DNA from: Plazaster borealis
Lineage: Eukaryota > Echinodermata > Asteroidea > Forcipulatida > Labidiasteridae
DNA length: 64,000 nt
Direction: 5' to 3'
NCBI GenBank assembly: GCA_021014325.1
Contig: CM037461.1
Location: forward strand, 22,119,376-22,183,375
Positions 22,901 to 30,860 of this stretch are shown in pieces (within the stretch, counting starts at the first letter, position 1; each line of letters starts with the position of its first letter). A program made the translations under genes and the position numbers. Under the pieces are notes generated by a model that saw nothing but the letters and a program-made list of their open reading frames with translations, had not been told where the DNA came from and searched no databases.

Positions 22901-24915
22901 TATCCCAACATATGCATAAAATAACAAGCCTGTGAAAATTTGGGCTCAATTGGTCATCGAAGTTGCAAGAAAATGATGAAAGAAAAAACACCCTTATTGT
23001 ACAAATTTGTGTGCTTTCAGATAGGAATAAAAACTTATTGCAAGAAGTTTTTATTAGTTTAGTGAGAAATTACCTCTTTCTCAAAAACTACGTTACTTCA
23101 GAGTAAGTCGTTTCCTACAATGTTTTTTACTATCAACAGCTCTGTGTTGCTTGTTACCAAGTAAGTTTTTATGCTAATATTTGTTTTGAGTCATTACCAA
23201 ACGTGTACGATACCTATAAGTGAGGCATTTCGGTCGATAAAAAAGGTTATGATTTCCTACTGAAAAATACAAAGTGTATGTAAAACTAGGTTGTAAATCC
23301 AAAAATAACTTTTTAAAAGTAATTCTCGACTATTTAATTGGAAGGAACCGGAAGGCAAGGTAATTGTAACATTGGTTATTAACTTCAAAATGACACAAAA
23401 AGGTTATACGTTTACTGTGCGTTTGTGAATGGGTGGCAAGTCAGTGCATGTTTGACACGGTTACCAATTCACTACTTCCCTGGTACTTTGTTTCAGCCTT
23501 TGAGGTGCGTCTAGTGAACGGACCCTACCCCAACCAGGGCATAGTTCAAGTGTTGTATGATGGACTCGAGGGTGCAATATGCAGTTGGGATTGGGACGAG
23601 TCTGAGGCTGAGGTCGTCTGCAGGCAGTTAGGGTACGGCTCTGTTGTCGCTTCCTTACACGGCTTTGAGGTCGAGGAGCTGTACGGCTTTGCATTGGAGG
23701 AGTTTAACATTTTTAGACTGTCCTGTAAATTAGGGTCCGAGAAAAACCTCGCAGACTGTTGGTATACTGCACCTAGTGCCGATTCGTGCAAAGGGAGAGG
23801 ATACCAGGCTGGTGTTGTATGCTACAGTGATGAGTATCCTAGTAATGACCCACGACCAACTATTGGTAAGTTGGTAAGAAAAGATGTAATTATTGTTAAT
23901 GATTGACTCAGTCTGATTTATGTAGGACGGCCTATATATAAGTTTTGTTACACAAAATGGGCAAACTAACAAACTACCTACCCAAAATGCAACGGTCGCG
24001 TTGACATGACATGAGAGTCGTTCGCGCTAAAACTTCTGTGCGCATATGCCCTACGTACCGGTATGTCACTGAACAACTACTAGTTAAAGGAACGTTACAG
24101 AACTGGTAATTAAAATTTTCTTTAAGATCACAGATTTACATAAAACTCACACGGTCTAATGATGATGATAGTAGAAAACATCCCTAGAAATATTTCTGTC
24201 TGAATTGCCATATTTGATGAGAAATGAATAAAACTAATTTCCGATTGGAGTTTATCGCTCATGAGCGTTTTATTCATGCATTGTATAACACATGCAAATG
24301 TGTAATCGGATGTTCACTATTTTCTCGTGACCCAGATGGCCGATCGATCTCAAACTTCTGCAGGTTTGTCAGTTTATATATATATATATGGCGGCACGTT
24401 AAACCGGAGGTCGTTGGTTCAAATCCCACTCTAGTCAATTTTTCTTTGTTCAACCCAAAATCATTATATATATGGTGGATTATATAAAGTGCTTACACTG
24501 TTTTGTGAGCAAAAACCAATTCTGTAATGTTCCTTTAACCATTGGTCGTTGCGCGAACTTGACCCTGGCTTTAGAAGAAATGCGAACTACCTGGCATGTC
24601 TGCTGACACATCTGCACAGGGTCGCAAAGTTTCCCTCGCCTTGTCCTCATTGTATATCTTGTTATATATTATTTAGGTTCTACAACTGCAGTACTAGAAC
24701 GGACAGCGGTGACTAGTGTTGTTATCGGGGTCTCTATCGGAGTAGCAGTCGTAATAATTCTGTGCTACGTTTACTCTCGGATGAAAAGAAAGTCCACAAC
24801 CCCTGCTGTGTTAGCAAGCACAGCGACAAATAACATTCCGGTTGGGAGCCACCATTACCAGTACCAACCGGTAATTAAAAACAGCCATCTAAACAGTAAA
24901 ATATTACCAAAGTGA
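7818..24915 (+). CDS. Transmembrane scavenger receptor cysteine-rich (SRCR) protein, 11 SRCR domains, 13 coding exons
   Basis: Reconstructed as join(7818-7911, 9676-10062, 11358-11678, 12473-12805, 13090-13434, 13677-13994, 14541-14873, 15550-15900, 16715-17038, 19169-19498, 21941-22297, 23497-23865, 24677-24915), 4101 nt, 1366 residues. Every internal exon has AG/GT borders and begins and ends in phase 1, so the frame stays open throughout. Order: signal peptide (about 1-25), SRCR domains at 32-160, 161-267, 268-378, 379-493, 494-599, 600-710, 711-827, 828-935, 936-1045, 1046-1164 and 1165-1287, transmembrane helix about 1299-1320, cytoplasmic tail to 1366. Each SRCR domain has six cysteines (the group A count) but lies on a single exon, as group B domains usually do. 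SRCR receptors bind microbial or modified ligands at the cell surface; ligand and function here are inferred, not seen. The first nine domains are three copies of an A-B-C triplet. The tail has a YQPV (YxxPhi-type) motif at 1350-1353 that could drive endocytosis. I see no catalytic domain. Confidence 0.85.
9255..9425 (+). mobile_element. LINE reverse-transcriptase C-terminal fragment (decayed)
   Basis: With frameshifts, the + strand reads CLNGHAPAYLTSCLF after a LPLKER-like stretch. This is the familiar post-RT C-terminal region of non-LTR retrotransposons (Y-K-x-L-x-G-x-A-P-x-Y-L). It is within SRCR intron 1. Confidence 0.5.
9676..10062 (+). CDS. SRCR gene exon 2: SRCR domain 1 (type A)
   Basis: 387 nt, phase 1-1. 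The acceptor follows CTTCCTGCAG and the donor is CCGG|GTGAGA. It encodes one SRCR domain with six cysteines (ICDH, ACRQLGY, NCNGNE, DCYYV, YCN, ACT). The NCNGNE...LLDCY signature is shared with exons 5 and 8 and defines type A. The canonical W in the WGTICDD-type motif is replaced by WFGTICDHNF. Confidence 0.88.
10529..10920 (+). mobile_element. tRNA-derived SINE with internal tandem duplication and (AAT)n tail
   Basis: Degenerate head GTGTCGTGGC...GTGGGTTCGAGTCCCGG, body with GGACATTAAGCCGTATGTCCC, and a tail of AAT repeats at 10899-10920. A segment of about 60 bp (AGAACATTTATCGTGG...) is repeated at 10671 and 10748. Confidence 0.65.
10990..11215 (+). repeat. Degenerate TACTTGGTACTCGG minisatellite
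   Basis: TACTTGG, TACTCGG and GTACTTGGGACTAC-type words recur irregularly just upstream of SRCR exon 3. No function is inferred. Confidence 0.5.
11358..11678 (+). CDS. SRCR gene exon 3: SRCR domain 2 (type B)
   Basis: 321 nt, phase 1-1. Acceptor CATTATAG, donor CCAG|GTAGAG. It begins ELRLVGGPNPYEGRVEV and contains GYRPATSIG, six cysteines and a VDIVCSG end. The same layout recurs in exons 6 and 9 (type B). This type has a shorter, less canonical SRCR middle in which the usual ACRQLG is ACEKLG. Confidence 0.85.
12473..12805 (+). CDS. SRCR gene exon 4: SRCR domain 3 (type C)
   Basis: 333 nt, phase 1-1. Begins RQGQVRLVDGS and contains VCSDDWGIEE, TCRQLGL and six cysteines: a canonical SRCR core. 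It is nearly the same as exon 7 in length (333 nt), DNA around the acceptor (AAAGGTCGACAGGG) and protein; by my hand alignment 84 of 110 residues match. This points to a recent duplication. Confidence 0.88.
12829..12906 (-). mobile_element. Family D repeat fragment
   Basis: TTTACCATACCCAGCATACA and AATCTGCCACATGGCTTAGCG are the reverse of the repeat at 16300-16650, 17793-17908 and 20175-20480. It begins 23 bp after the exon 4 donor. Confidence 0.55.
13090..13434 (+). CDS. SRCR gene exon 5: SRCR domain 4 (type A)
   Basis: 345 nt, phase 1-1, acceptor CACTGCAG, donor ATG|GTGAGT. Begins AQELEIRLEDGSS; contains GSVCNSNFGMEEATVACRQ and NCNGNEGNLLDCYHV. Second copy of the type A domain, opening module 2. 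Confidence 0.87.
13677..13994 (+). CDS. SRCR gene exon 6: SRCR domain 5 (type B)
   Basis: 318 nt, phase 1-1, acceptor GTCACAG, donor AAAG|GTAATT. Begins GGLRLAGGPSPYEGRVEVY; contains WATVCGDDADFSWAETAC, GYRPATSVG and a VDIVCSG end. Second type B copy. Here the acidic pair after the first cysteine (CGDD) is intact, unlike in exon 3. Confidence 0.87.
14541..14873 (+). CDS. SRCR gene exon 7: SRCR domain 6 (type C)
   Basis: 333 nt, phase 1-1, acceptor TTCAAAG, donor CGG|GTAAGG. Close copy of exon 4 (VCSDDWGIEE, TCRQLGLPQP, six cysteines). Closes module 2. Confidence 0.88.
15206..15345 (+). repeat. TTAGCCCTGGCT minisatellite
   Basis: About 11 imperfect copies of a 12-bp unit TTAGCCCTGGCT, with TTGCT, TCGCT and GGTT variants, in SRCR intron 7. 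Confidence 0.85.
15550..15900 (+). CDS. SRCR gene exon 8: SRCR domain 7 (type A)
   Basis: 351 nt, phase 1-1, acceptor ACTGCACAG, donor CCCTG|GTGAGT. Begins AVEFGLRLADGNAITEGRVE; contains WGTFCKFD and NCNGNEESVLECYH. Opens module 3. Confidence 0.87.
15940..16190. mobile_element. Family I repeat with a 33-35 bp tandem end
   Basis: Shares AAACAAAGAAACACA(T/A)AGCAGAAATGAGAT and CTCTTTATAA words with 28788-28988. The right end holds three CTTTATAACGGGGGT units, two followed by TGACTGTAC. Confidence 0.5.
16300..16650 (+). mobile_element. Family D interspersed repeat
   Basis: Contains GGAATGGTTCCACTTTATCA, GCTAAGCCACGTGGCAGG and ATATCAAGGACGTTC, shared with 20175-20480 and shorter copies at 12829 and 17793. 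Class unknown. Confidence 0.55.
16715..17038 (+). CDS. SRCR gene exon 9: SRCR domain 8 (type B)
   Basis: 324 nt, phase 1-1, acceptor CTCCACAG, donor GTAG|GTATGT. Begins GDLRLAGGPNLYEGRVEVY; contains WATVCQENVDFSLAEQVC, with the acidic pair lost, and IDVVCNG. Type B copy of module 3. Confidence 0.85.
17057..17392. mobile_element. MITE family C, older copy
   Basis: Starts TTAAAGGTATTGTACACTTT about 20 bp after the exon 9 donor; inside, AAACTATTGTTTCACTCATT and CTGTGAACATTTGCG match the elements at 45572-45922 and 60940-61257. Confidence 0.55.
17673..18052 (-). mobile_element. tRNA-derived SINE interrupted by a family D fragment
   Basis: The head reads in reverse from 18052 (GGCGTGTCGTGGCC...GGGTTCAAGTCCCGC) and the body from 17760 back to 17673 (GGTTTACAAGGTGCTGCGGC). 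The middle is split by a family D piece at about 17790-17908. Confidence 0.65.
18538..19151. mobile_element. Long-TIR transposon, 614 bp, arms of about 240 bp
   Basis: The left arm AAGAGGGGCTTTAATGTCAA is the reverse complement of the right arm ending TTGACATTAAAGCGCCTCTT, and pairing continues with few mismatches for about 240 bp. The central 110 bp is unpaired. No ORF. It ends 17 bp before the SRCR exon 10 acceptor. Confidence 0.85.
19169..19498 (+). CDS. SRCR gene exon 10: SRCR domain 9 (type C)
   Basis: 330 nt, phase 1-1, acceptor AAATACAG, donor GACG|GTGAGT. Begins GRGDIRLQNGTEPTEGSVE; contains VCADDWGIEEAKTACYQLG and six cysteines. Type C domain of module 3, more diverged than exons 4 and 7. 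Its acceptor lies 17 bp downstream of a 614-bp inverted-repeat transposon. Confidence 0.86.
19760..20136. mobile_element. MITE family A, full length
   Basis: TTAAAGGCAATGTACACGTT to AAACGTGTTCAGTGCCTTTAA, 377 bp, with the internal hairpin AACTTCTTGCAAGAAGTT. Confidence 0.8.
20175..20480 (+). mobile_element. Family D interspersed repeat
   Basis: Matches 16300-16650 over GGAATGGTTCCACT, GCTAAGCCATGTGGCAGATTTTG and ATATCAAGGACGTTCGACTC. It begins within 40 bp of the family A element. Confidence 0.55.
21941..22297 (+). CDS. SRCR gene exon 11: SRCR domain 10
   Basis: 357 nt, phase 1-1, acceptor CATTTCTAG, donor GATG|GTAAGT. Begins AKERDLRLSGGPVNSIGRVE; contains WGVICKG, IACRQLGF and six cysteines. 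It does not belong to the A-B-C set. The intron starts with a long TGTTTGTT/GGGGTGTTTG repeat 7 bp into the donor. A short fragment with similar sequence (the AKEGDFRLS-like stretch near 22760-22790) occurs downstream and looks like a broken partial copy of this exon's start. Confidence 0.83.
22305..22459 (+). repeat. (GTTT)n / TGTTGGGGTGTTTG compound repeat
   Basis: Runs of TTTG interspersed with TTGGGGTGTTTG start 7 bp after the exon 11 donor. The same compound repeat recurs at 60230-60450. The Cys/Val/Phe-rich ORFs across it are artefacts. Confidence 0.9.
22758..22800 (+). pseudogene. Short partial copy of the SRCR exon 11 start
   Basis: The stretch TCATTTCTAGCGAAAGAAGG followed by agattttcgattgagtg repeats the acceptor and first codons of exon 11 (21930-21970) almost base for base, then stops matching after about 40 bp. 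It looks like the left-over edge of a local duplication. It has a usable acceptor, so aberrant splicing is conceivable, but the frame meets no SRCR continuation. Confidence 0.6.
22846..23217. mobile_element. MITE family A
   Basis: ATTAAAGGCACTGAACACGT to ACCAAACGTGTACGATACCT; opposite orientation to the 19760 copy. Confidence 0.75.
23497..23865 (+). CDS. SRCR gene exon 12: SRCR domain 11 (membrane-proximal)
   Basis: 369 nt, phase 1-1, acceptor TTGTTTCAG, donor ATTG|GTAAGT. Begins AFEVRLVNGPYPNQGIVQV; contains ICSWDWDESEAEVVCRQLGY and six cysteines. Distinct from types A, B and C. It is the last extracellular domain before the membrane exon. Confidence 0.85.
24390..24470 (+). mobile_element. 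tRNA-like SINE, family E
   Basis: GTTAAACCGGAGGTCGTTGG, then a TTCAAATCC B box and the tail TTTGTTCAACCC. The same parts in reverse are at 48010-48112. Head truncated. Confidence 0.55.
24677..24915 (+). CDS. SRCR gene exon 13: transmembrane segment and cytoplasmic tail
   Basis: Acceptor TATTATTTAG, entry phase 1, stop TGA at 24913-24915. It encodes a short stalk, a strongly hydrophobic run (VVIGVSIGVAVVIILCYVY) followed by the basic stop-transfer SRMKRK, then a tail of about 45 residues rich in S/T and N with the tyrosine motif YQYQPV. This makes the product a type I membrane protein. No ITAM or SH2-type consensus was seen. Confidence 0.85.
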
Positions 24916-25243
24916 ACTCATGTGGACTAATTTTTGTTCATAAAACTGATGAGGATTTTATCCCAGCATCCGTTTCTATCCACTTGAAAAGAAGCTTTTC
25001 ATGTAACATGTTATTTCGGTATGTAAATATCAACCAAATGAAAGTGGATGGAAATGGATGTTCGGACCAAATTCTCAGTTTTATGGAAACCTTTGAGTTC
25101 ACATGAGTTCACTTTGGTAAGATGTTTGTAGAATTGTTGTTAAACAGGAAATTTAATTGATAAGTGGGATTTGAAACTGTGCATGGTGGGGGTACAATCA
25201 AGTGAGGTTTGCAGTGACACCATGTGTATAAATCTCTTTTGAG

Positions 25244-25418
25244 TAGTGGTGGTTCTGGGGAGAAGAACCGGTGGTTTGACAACTCGACGTTTCGAGCAGC
25301 ATGCTCTGCTCGTCTTCAGGAGAAAACAATCTCCAGACGGTCTTCATTCTCCTGAAGACGATCAGAGCACCAAAACGTCGAGTTGTCAAACCACCTGTTC
25401 TTCTCAGAACCACCACTA
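25244..25418. repeat. Fold-back palindrome with hammerhead-like core
   Basis: TAGTGGTGGTTCTG...CAGAACCACCACTA arms of about 75 bp pair with few mismatches. The minus strand of the left arm carries CTGAAGACGAGCAG ... CTGCTCGAAACGTC, which resembles a hammerhead ribozyme core. It sits in the probable SRCR 3' UTR. Confidence 0.7.
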
Positions 25419-25551
25419 TACTAAACAAGATATTTTTGCACATGGCACCGCAAACCTCACCCGATTGGAAACAGAATTTATCACAAGCTACTTTATGGTT
25501 TCTGACCAAGAAGCATAATCGACAATCATTTAAAATGTTCAGCCTTTAAAA

Positions 25552-25557
25552 AATAAA
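25552..25557 (+). terminator. Candidate poly(A) signal of the SRCR gene
   Basis: AATAAA about 640 bp after the stop codon, followed by an A/T-rich stretch. If it is used, the 3' UTR contains the fold-back palindrome at 25244-25418. I noticed no closer canonical hexamer. Confidence 0.35.
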
Positions 25558-25595
25558 AATAACAATAATATTGTAATCATAATCTGTTATCTTTG

Positions 25596-25690
25596 GCAGG
25601 GGTCTGGTTGTACACCAAAATCTTTCGATACAGTTTGTATACTATTGTATACCCTTGACAGCCCCTGTTCAACTTGTATTCACTGTGTAA
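25596..25690 (+). repeat. Interspersed repeat, family H
   Basis: GGCAGGGGTCTGGTTGTACA and CTTGACAGCCCCTGTTCAAC match, in reverse, the elements at 47-235 and 56456-56790. Confidence 0.5.
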
Positions 25691-26807
25691 TTAATGTATA
25701 ATTATTTAAAATTTAAAATTAAATTAAAAATATACAAAGGCAGACTATCAAGAACTGCACAGATCGGACCTCCCTGCCCCATCAAGTGGTTCTCATCAAC
25801 GAATATCTTCCCAAACCAAACATATTCCAACACTAAACAAAATATATATATATATATAATTATTATTTTTATTTTATTTGTTTTCATTCTGAAAGGATCT
25901 ACCGCCCCAATACGATGAGGTAACTAAATCACCCGACTTGTACCCTGTCGTAGCCGTTGGAACCTCGCACAAACCACAAGAGAACGGCCAAGAACCCGAC
26001 CAGAGCAACTCGGTTGGGCAGACAGTATTGTAGACTGAACATCTGACGTCACACTTCGAGGCTCGTGAATAACGCAAGATACCAGCCTGACCGGATGTTG
26101 CCAGATGAACCTTTGACCTCGCATTACATGTACACATTTTATAGTGAATAAAACAACACTACTTGCATGTACAAACATTATGCGCACGCTGGCAGACGAT
26201 CGAAAGTGCAAGCTGAGAAATTAAATCACCTCGGACCAATCATATCTCAGATATGGAAAGCTTACGTCACAGCATGTTTATCCAATAAAATCATTGAACC
26301 TGTAAGACCAGTGCCTGTTTTCATCCTCTTGCGGATAAAGACAGGGGACCATTCGAACAGCAATGTAGACGTTTTGATAGATCATCCGCTTTGTGCAGAT
26401 CGATCCACCAGAGGGCGTTTTTTCTGGTATCTTCCAGTTCTTATAAAGCGCCAGTTGTATATTCAAAAGATTAGTGTTTTATAGCAAGAGTCCAATATAA
26501 AAAAAAGAAAACACACATCCAAGTTAAGTCATTTTTTTTTTTGTATTTTTGTATTTTTTTTTTTTGGGGGGGGGGTCGTTGAGCTTTAGCCAGGAATGTT
26601 AAACTCTTATAAAAAATGCCCTTTTATCAATTGAAGTGCCTTAAATAAATTAACCAAAACCGTCTGAAATATTTGAGAGAAAAAAGTTATAAACCCGGTG
26701 AAATTTTCTTGTACACATAATGGCAATTAAAGCCCTGCAGTGGAGGCCGCTGTCGGCACTTGCGGACAGATTTTATTTCTATTGTTTTAACCACATTGCA
26801 CACACCA

Positions 26808-27058
26808 GGGCCCAATTTCATGGCTCTGCTTACCGTAAGCAAAGAATCGGCGCTTACGGAAGCAGGGAATTCCGCGCTTACGTCAAGCGTATTTCACGGG
26901 TTAGCGGAGAATTTTTGCATGTGCGCGTGCGTAGTCTACGTTACTTGGCATTCTACGCTTACACAGCTAGCGCAGAAATTCGGCGCTTGCTCGGTAAGCG
27001 GAGAATGGCGATTGCAAGCGCAGAATTCGGCGGTAAGCAGAGCCATGAAATTGGGCCC
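26808..27058. mobile_element. MITE with GGGCCCAATTTCATGGCTCT termini, 251 bp
   Basis: GGGCCCAATTTCATGGCTCT at the left and its complement AGAGCCATGAAATTGGGCCC at the right. The interior holds many GCGCTTACG/CGTAAGCGC words. Same superfamily as 48513-48754. Confidence 0.8.
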
Positions 27059-27116
27059 AGTTAGCTTATATGCCATGATATTCTAAGCTGGACCATGCCG
27101 CACGTCCTATATACAG

Positions 27117-27655
27117 CAATCCAGGCGCGCAAGTGCTGGGCGCCGCCATGGGCGCCGCGCGCCACTGCTGCGGTGTACTTGTGCCTAATTTTGTGCACAA
27201 AGACACGAGAAAATCGTTTCCCTTTTCACTTTTTATGGAAATTTAATGTCTTCCTCGACAGTCTATGAAATTTCTCTGACATGGCTGCATGATATGACGA
27301 TTTACTACATTCTTGATAATTTTTTTTAATTAAGCACAGAGTAAAATACTGAAATTCTGACAAAATACTCTGCCGATGTCGACTATTATGCAGTTTCCGC
27401 GTATTTTTCCCCTAACTCACCTAAGACAAGCACCGTTTTCAAGATGATTCGGTTTCTATTTAGTTGCAAATATCTGTGGTCAGTGATCTACATTAGTATA
27501 TCCTGGAAAGGAAATCGTGTAAGTCGTTGAGGAAAACATTTAATTTCCATAAAGAGTGAAAAGGAACATGATTTCCTCATGTCTTTGTGCACAAAACTAG
27601 GCACATGTACACCGCAGCAGTGGCGCGCGGTGCTCAACACTTGCGCGCCCGGTGC
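27117..27655. mobile_element. Long-TIR transposon, about 540 bp
   Basis: The left arm GCGCGCAAGTGCTGG...CACTGCTGCGGTGTAC is the imperfect complement of the right arm ...GTACACCGCAGCAGTGGC...CACTTGCGCGCC. Pairing continues through CTTTGTGCACAAA and TTTCCATAAA. The arms are about 140 bp; no ORF. Confidence 0.8.
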
Positions 27656-27668
27656 GCGTCGGATTGGT

Positions 27669-27961
27669 CTATAGACCCATTGCATATGACGTCACACTCT
27701 CAAAAAGGAGGCAGATCATTGGACGATAGCTGTTCTCTGTGCGTAAAAACGTGCGCGTGACCTCAGCGTATCTGTAGCGTTTCGCGTTATGCAAGGGGGA
27801 CATATTGATTTACACAGACCCCGGAACGCGCCTCCGACAATGTGCGTCATTTTGGGTGTCAAAACTCTCTTTTGTGCATGTTTGTATACGATTTTGACAC
27901 CCAAAATGACACCCAGGATAGGCGCAGTGAGTACGCTGCGCGTTGTGCAATGGGTCTATAG
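27669..27961. mobile_element. MITE with CTATAGACCCATTGCA termini, 293 bp
   Basis: Perfect 16-bp terminal inverted repeats; inside is a second perfect hairpin GGGTGTCAAAA ... TTTTGACACCC. Related termini occur at 58405-58625 and, truncated, near 41557. Confidence 0.8.
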
Positions 27962-28787
27962 AGGTGGTGTCATTTAACTGGGGTAAGTGGTTTTGGCCAG
28001 GGGCATGAAAAACACCCTGCCATAATCATTTGTGTACTAAAGCGGTATGTCAATTGTCAATGGTAGAAGTACCCAAATAATAAAACTTAATTAACTATAA
28101 ACAAAAAGCTTAAATTGAGCCAAGCAATACCTCAGGGACATGTACATGTAAATATAACACTTAAATAAATAAAAAACAATTGTTGAAAAAGTGTAAAACA
28201 AACTCTGCTAAACCTTAAACAGCTTCTCGAGGGAATTTGTTTTAACGGGAATGCTACTTGAACTTGTTTATATTGTGTTTGTTTATCATTTAAATGTAAT
28301 TTTGATATTAGTATATTTCTGATTTTTCGTAATTATCGATAAAAAAACTGGGCCCAAACCTCAAGTTTTAGAAAAACTAGAAACACTTCTGCCGTTGATG
28401 GCGTGGGTCAAAATGACAATACTTTGACGTCATGTGTGGGATGTTGCTTTGTTGAACCTTCATGCTGCAACAAAGCGGCTATAGGTAAAAAACGGTGCTC
28501 CCACGCATGAAGTAACATGAGTGGTGACGTATTACAAAGCTTTTCGCGAATCTTTCTGAAAAGCACCGAAGAAGAGTATTCAAAATGATTGTTTTTTTAC
28601 ACAAATAAAATATGTTTAATCTCATGAGAACTAAATTGTTGTATTGATTAAAAACATTTTAAATGAATTTCAGCAAAATCACCTGTTAAAGTTTTCGTTC
28701 AAGTAGGTATTTAAATAGCACATGACCTCGTAGCTATATCAAGACACTTCACGAAAATATCCCAGTTCATCAGGCATACTTTAGTCG

Positions 28788-28988
28788 ACTCTCGTTTTAA
28801 CAATGTCCCTGGGACTGGTCAAATTACTTCTTTATGACGTTGTAAGGAACATTGTAACAAGAGAAAAGGAAAACAAAGAAACACAAAGCAGAAATGAGAT
28901 CTGGGTCTTTAGATGTACTCTTGAAAAGCAGAACCTCTTTATAAAAGTGCTCTTTATAAACGATCAGGTCGCTCGACTGTATATTATT
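28788..28988. mobile_element. Family I repeat
   Basis: Matches 15940-16190 over AAACAAAGAAACACAAAGCA and the CTCTTTATAA units. Confidence 0.5.
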
Positions 28989-29334
28989 TTATTTAGTTTA
29001 CTTGTATTCTTTGGACAATACATTACGAGCAGAGGCCGTCCAGGGAAAGGCAAACATCAAAAAACTGTCATCCAAAAAGATGCGCCCTCCAATATCCTGC
29101 TCATTGAAAAAAAAAAAAACTTGTAGTGAAAAGTAAAACAAAAAAATGTAAAACAAGGAGGTGTTCGTGCTCATATTGCACGAACACCTAATAATTACTA
29201 AAATGTATATAGAAACCACCGTTACCTAAATCCCCCAAATATTTAAACAAAAGCAGAAAAACCTACCAGACGAACTGAAATTTGTTAAAGATAAGAAAAG
29301 AAAAACGCTCCCAGGGGAGCATGCTGCTCATCAT

Positions 29335-29513
29335 TAGCGCTCAAGGTTTAATTCATCGTAAGGCCCGCACAGTATCCACATGGGTACAGAGATTCATGGT
29401 CAAGTATTTTGCTCAAGGATATAGTGTCATGACAGGGATTTGAACCCACACTCCAAAGACTCGGCTACCAGAACTTGAGTCCGATGCGATAGACTGCTTG
29501 GCCACGACACGCC
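29335..29513 (-). mobile_element. tRNA-derived SINE, 5' part
   Basis: Reverse-strand head GGCGTGTCGTGGCCAAGC ... GTGGGTTCAAATCCCTGTC, then part of the body. Confidence 0.65.
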
Positions 29514-30363
29514 AATTTTACCTCATTCCATCTCTGTCTTTCATGTTTAAAATGTAATAAGAGTACTGTACTCATAACCTTATAGCAACGTTAAATGTTT
29601 TTAAATACGTTTAAAGAGGCATACCTGTATATTTTGCCATAAAGTAACAAATATTACAGACGAACCGTCATCTTTTTTGTTTGTTTGTTTGTTTGTTTGT
29701 TTCAGTTTTTTCTTATTATTTCATAATTTTTAGTTTTTAATCTATTCAGTGAATGCTGAATAATATAAACTGAAAATGTAGTTAATATTTGGGTACACAT
29801 TCAACCGGGTACCAATAACAAAAGATGACAATACCGCCCTCTGTTGGGTATAGGCATACATACAGCTGTGGGGACTTTCCCACAATGGAACGAAGGTCCA
29901 CACAAGGTTTTTTCTTTTTTTAAACTGGGTCCCCCACAAGGGAATTCTTTCGAAAAGGGAATACTAGAACAACAATGGCAAGTCCCCACATTAGAGGACC
30001 AGATTTAGACTTATCAGTCACACAAGTTATTTATGACATATCCAAAATGGGACAAGAGTTTTGACCCAGAAGTGACCTAATTTGCATATTTAAATTAGGT
30101 GGTAGTTTTCAAATTTTGAGGTCATTTATCTCTAAACTATTCATTTTCAGGACAATAAGTGTAAGAAGTGAATATAAACCTGACCTTGTGAATCTAAAAA
30201 GAAATATATACTCAAATGACCTCTCTATACAGCTAGGTCAAAGGTCAAGGTGCCAAAAATACGTAAAATGTGTTTTCTCAATTGATACATATCATCACAG
30301 TATGGTAATGACTTAAAACAAATATTACATTACCATTAGCATAAAAACTTACTTGGTAACATT

Positions 30364-30531
30364 TATTAAAGGTATCGTACACGTTTGGTAATGACTCAAA
30401 ACAAATATTAGCATAAAAACTTACTTGGTAACAAGCAACGGAGAGCTGTTGATAGTATAAAACATTGTGAGAAACGACTTCCTCTGAAGTAACGTAGTTT
30501 TTGATATAGAGGTAATTTCTCACTAAAATAT
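30364..30531. mobile_element. MITE family A, half copy
   Basis: TTAAAGGTATCGTACACGTT up to the middle hairpin region, then lost. Confidence 0.65.
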
Positions 30532-30677
30532 TTCTATACAGGGGTGTTAAAAAGGGGGAAACTTTTTACAGTTATTTTCAACTACAGTGTTGAGTATGTA
30601 GTTGTTGAAGATAATTTCCAAAGTTTATTTTCCTGTATTGTGGTTGTTCCTGAGTTTAGACCTACATATGTTTGTTG

Positions 30678-30860
30678 GGTTACAACACCCCTATGTTCCG
30701 ACACCCCTATGTTCCGACACCCCTATGTTCCGACAACCCTGGTGTATTTTCCTATATAACCTAACCCTAACCCTTATAACCTTAACCCTAACCCTAACCC
30801 TAACCCTATGTAAATCATGAGGGAGTTGTCGGAACATAGGGGTGTCGGAATATAGAGCAG
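30678..30860. repeat. CCTATGTTCCGACACC repeats flanking a telomere-like tract
   Basis: Three copies of ACACCCCTATGTTCCG (30688-30740) face an inverted GTCGGAACATAGGGGTGTCGG at 30828-30850. Between them, at 30759-30808, are 5-6 CCCTAA units with one interruption. A degenerate relative of the outer repeat is at 44182-44252. Confidence 0.8.

Noticed and set aside
25246..25518. 90-codon open frame after the SRCR stop as an extra exon
   Set aside because: It runs through the fold-back palindrome and has no SRCR, membrane or other recognisable motif.
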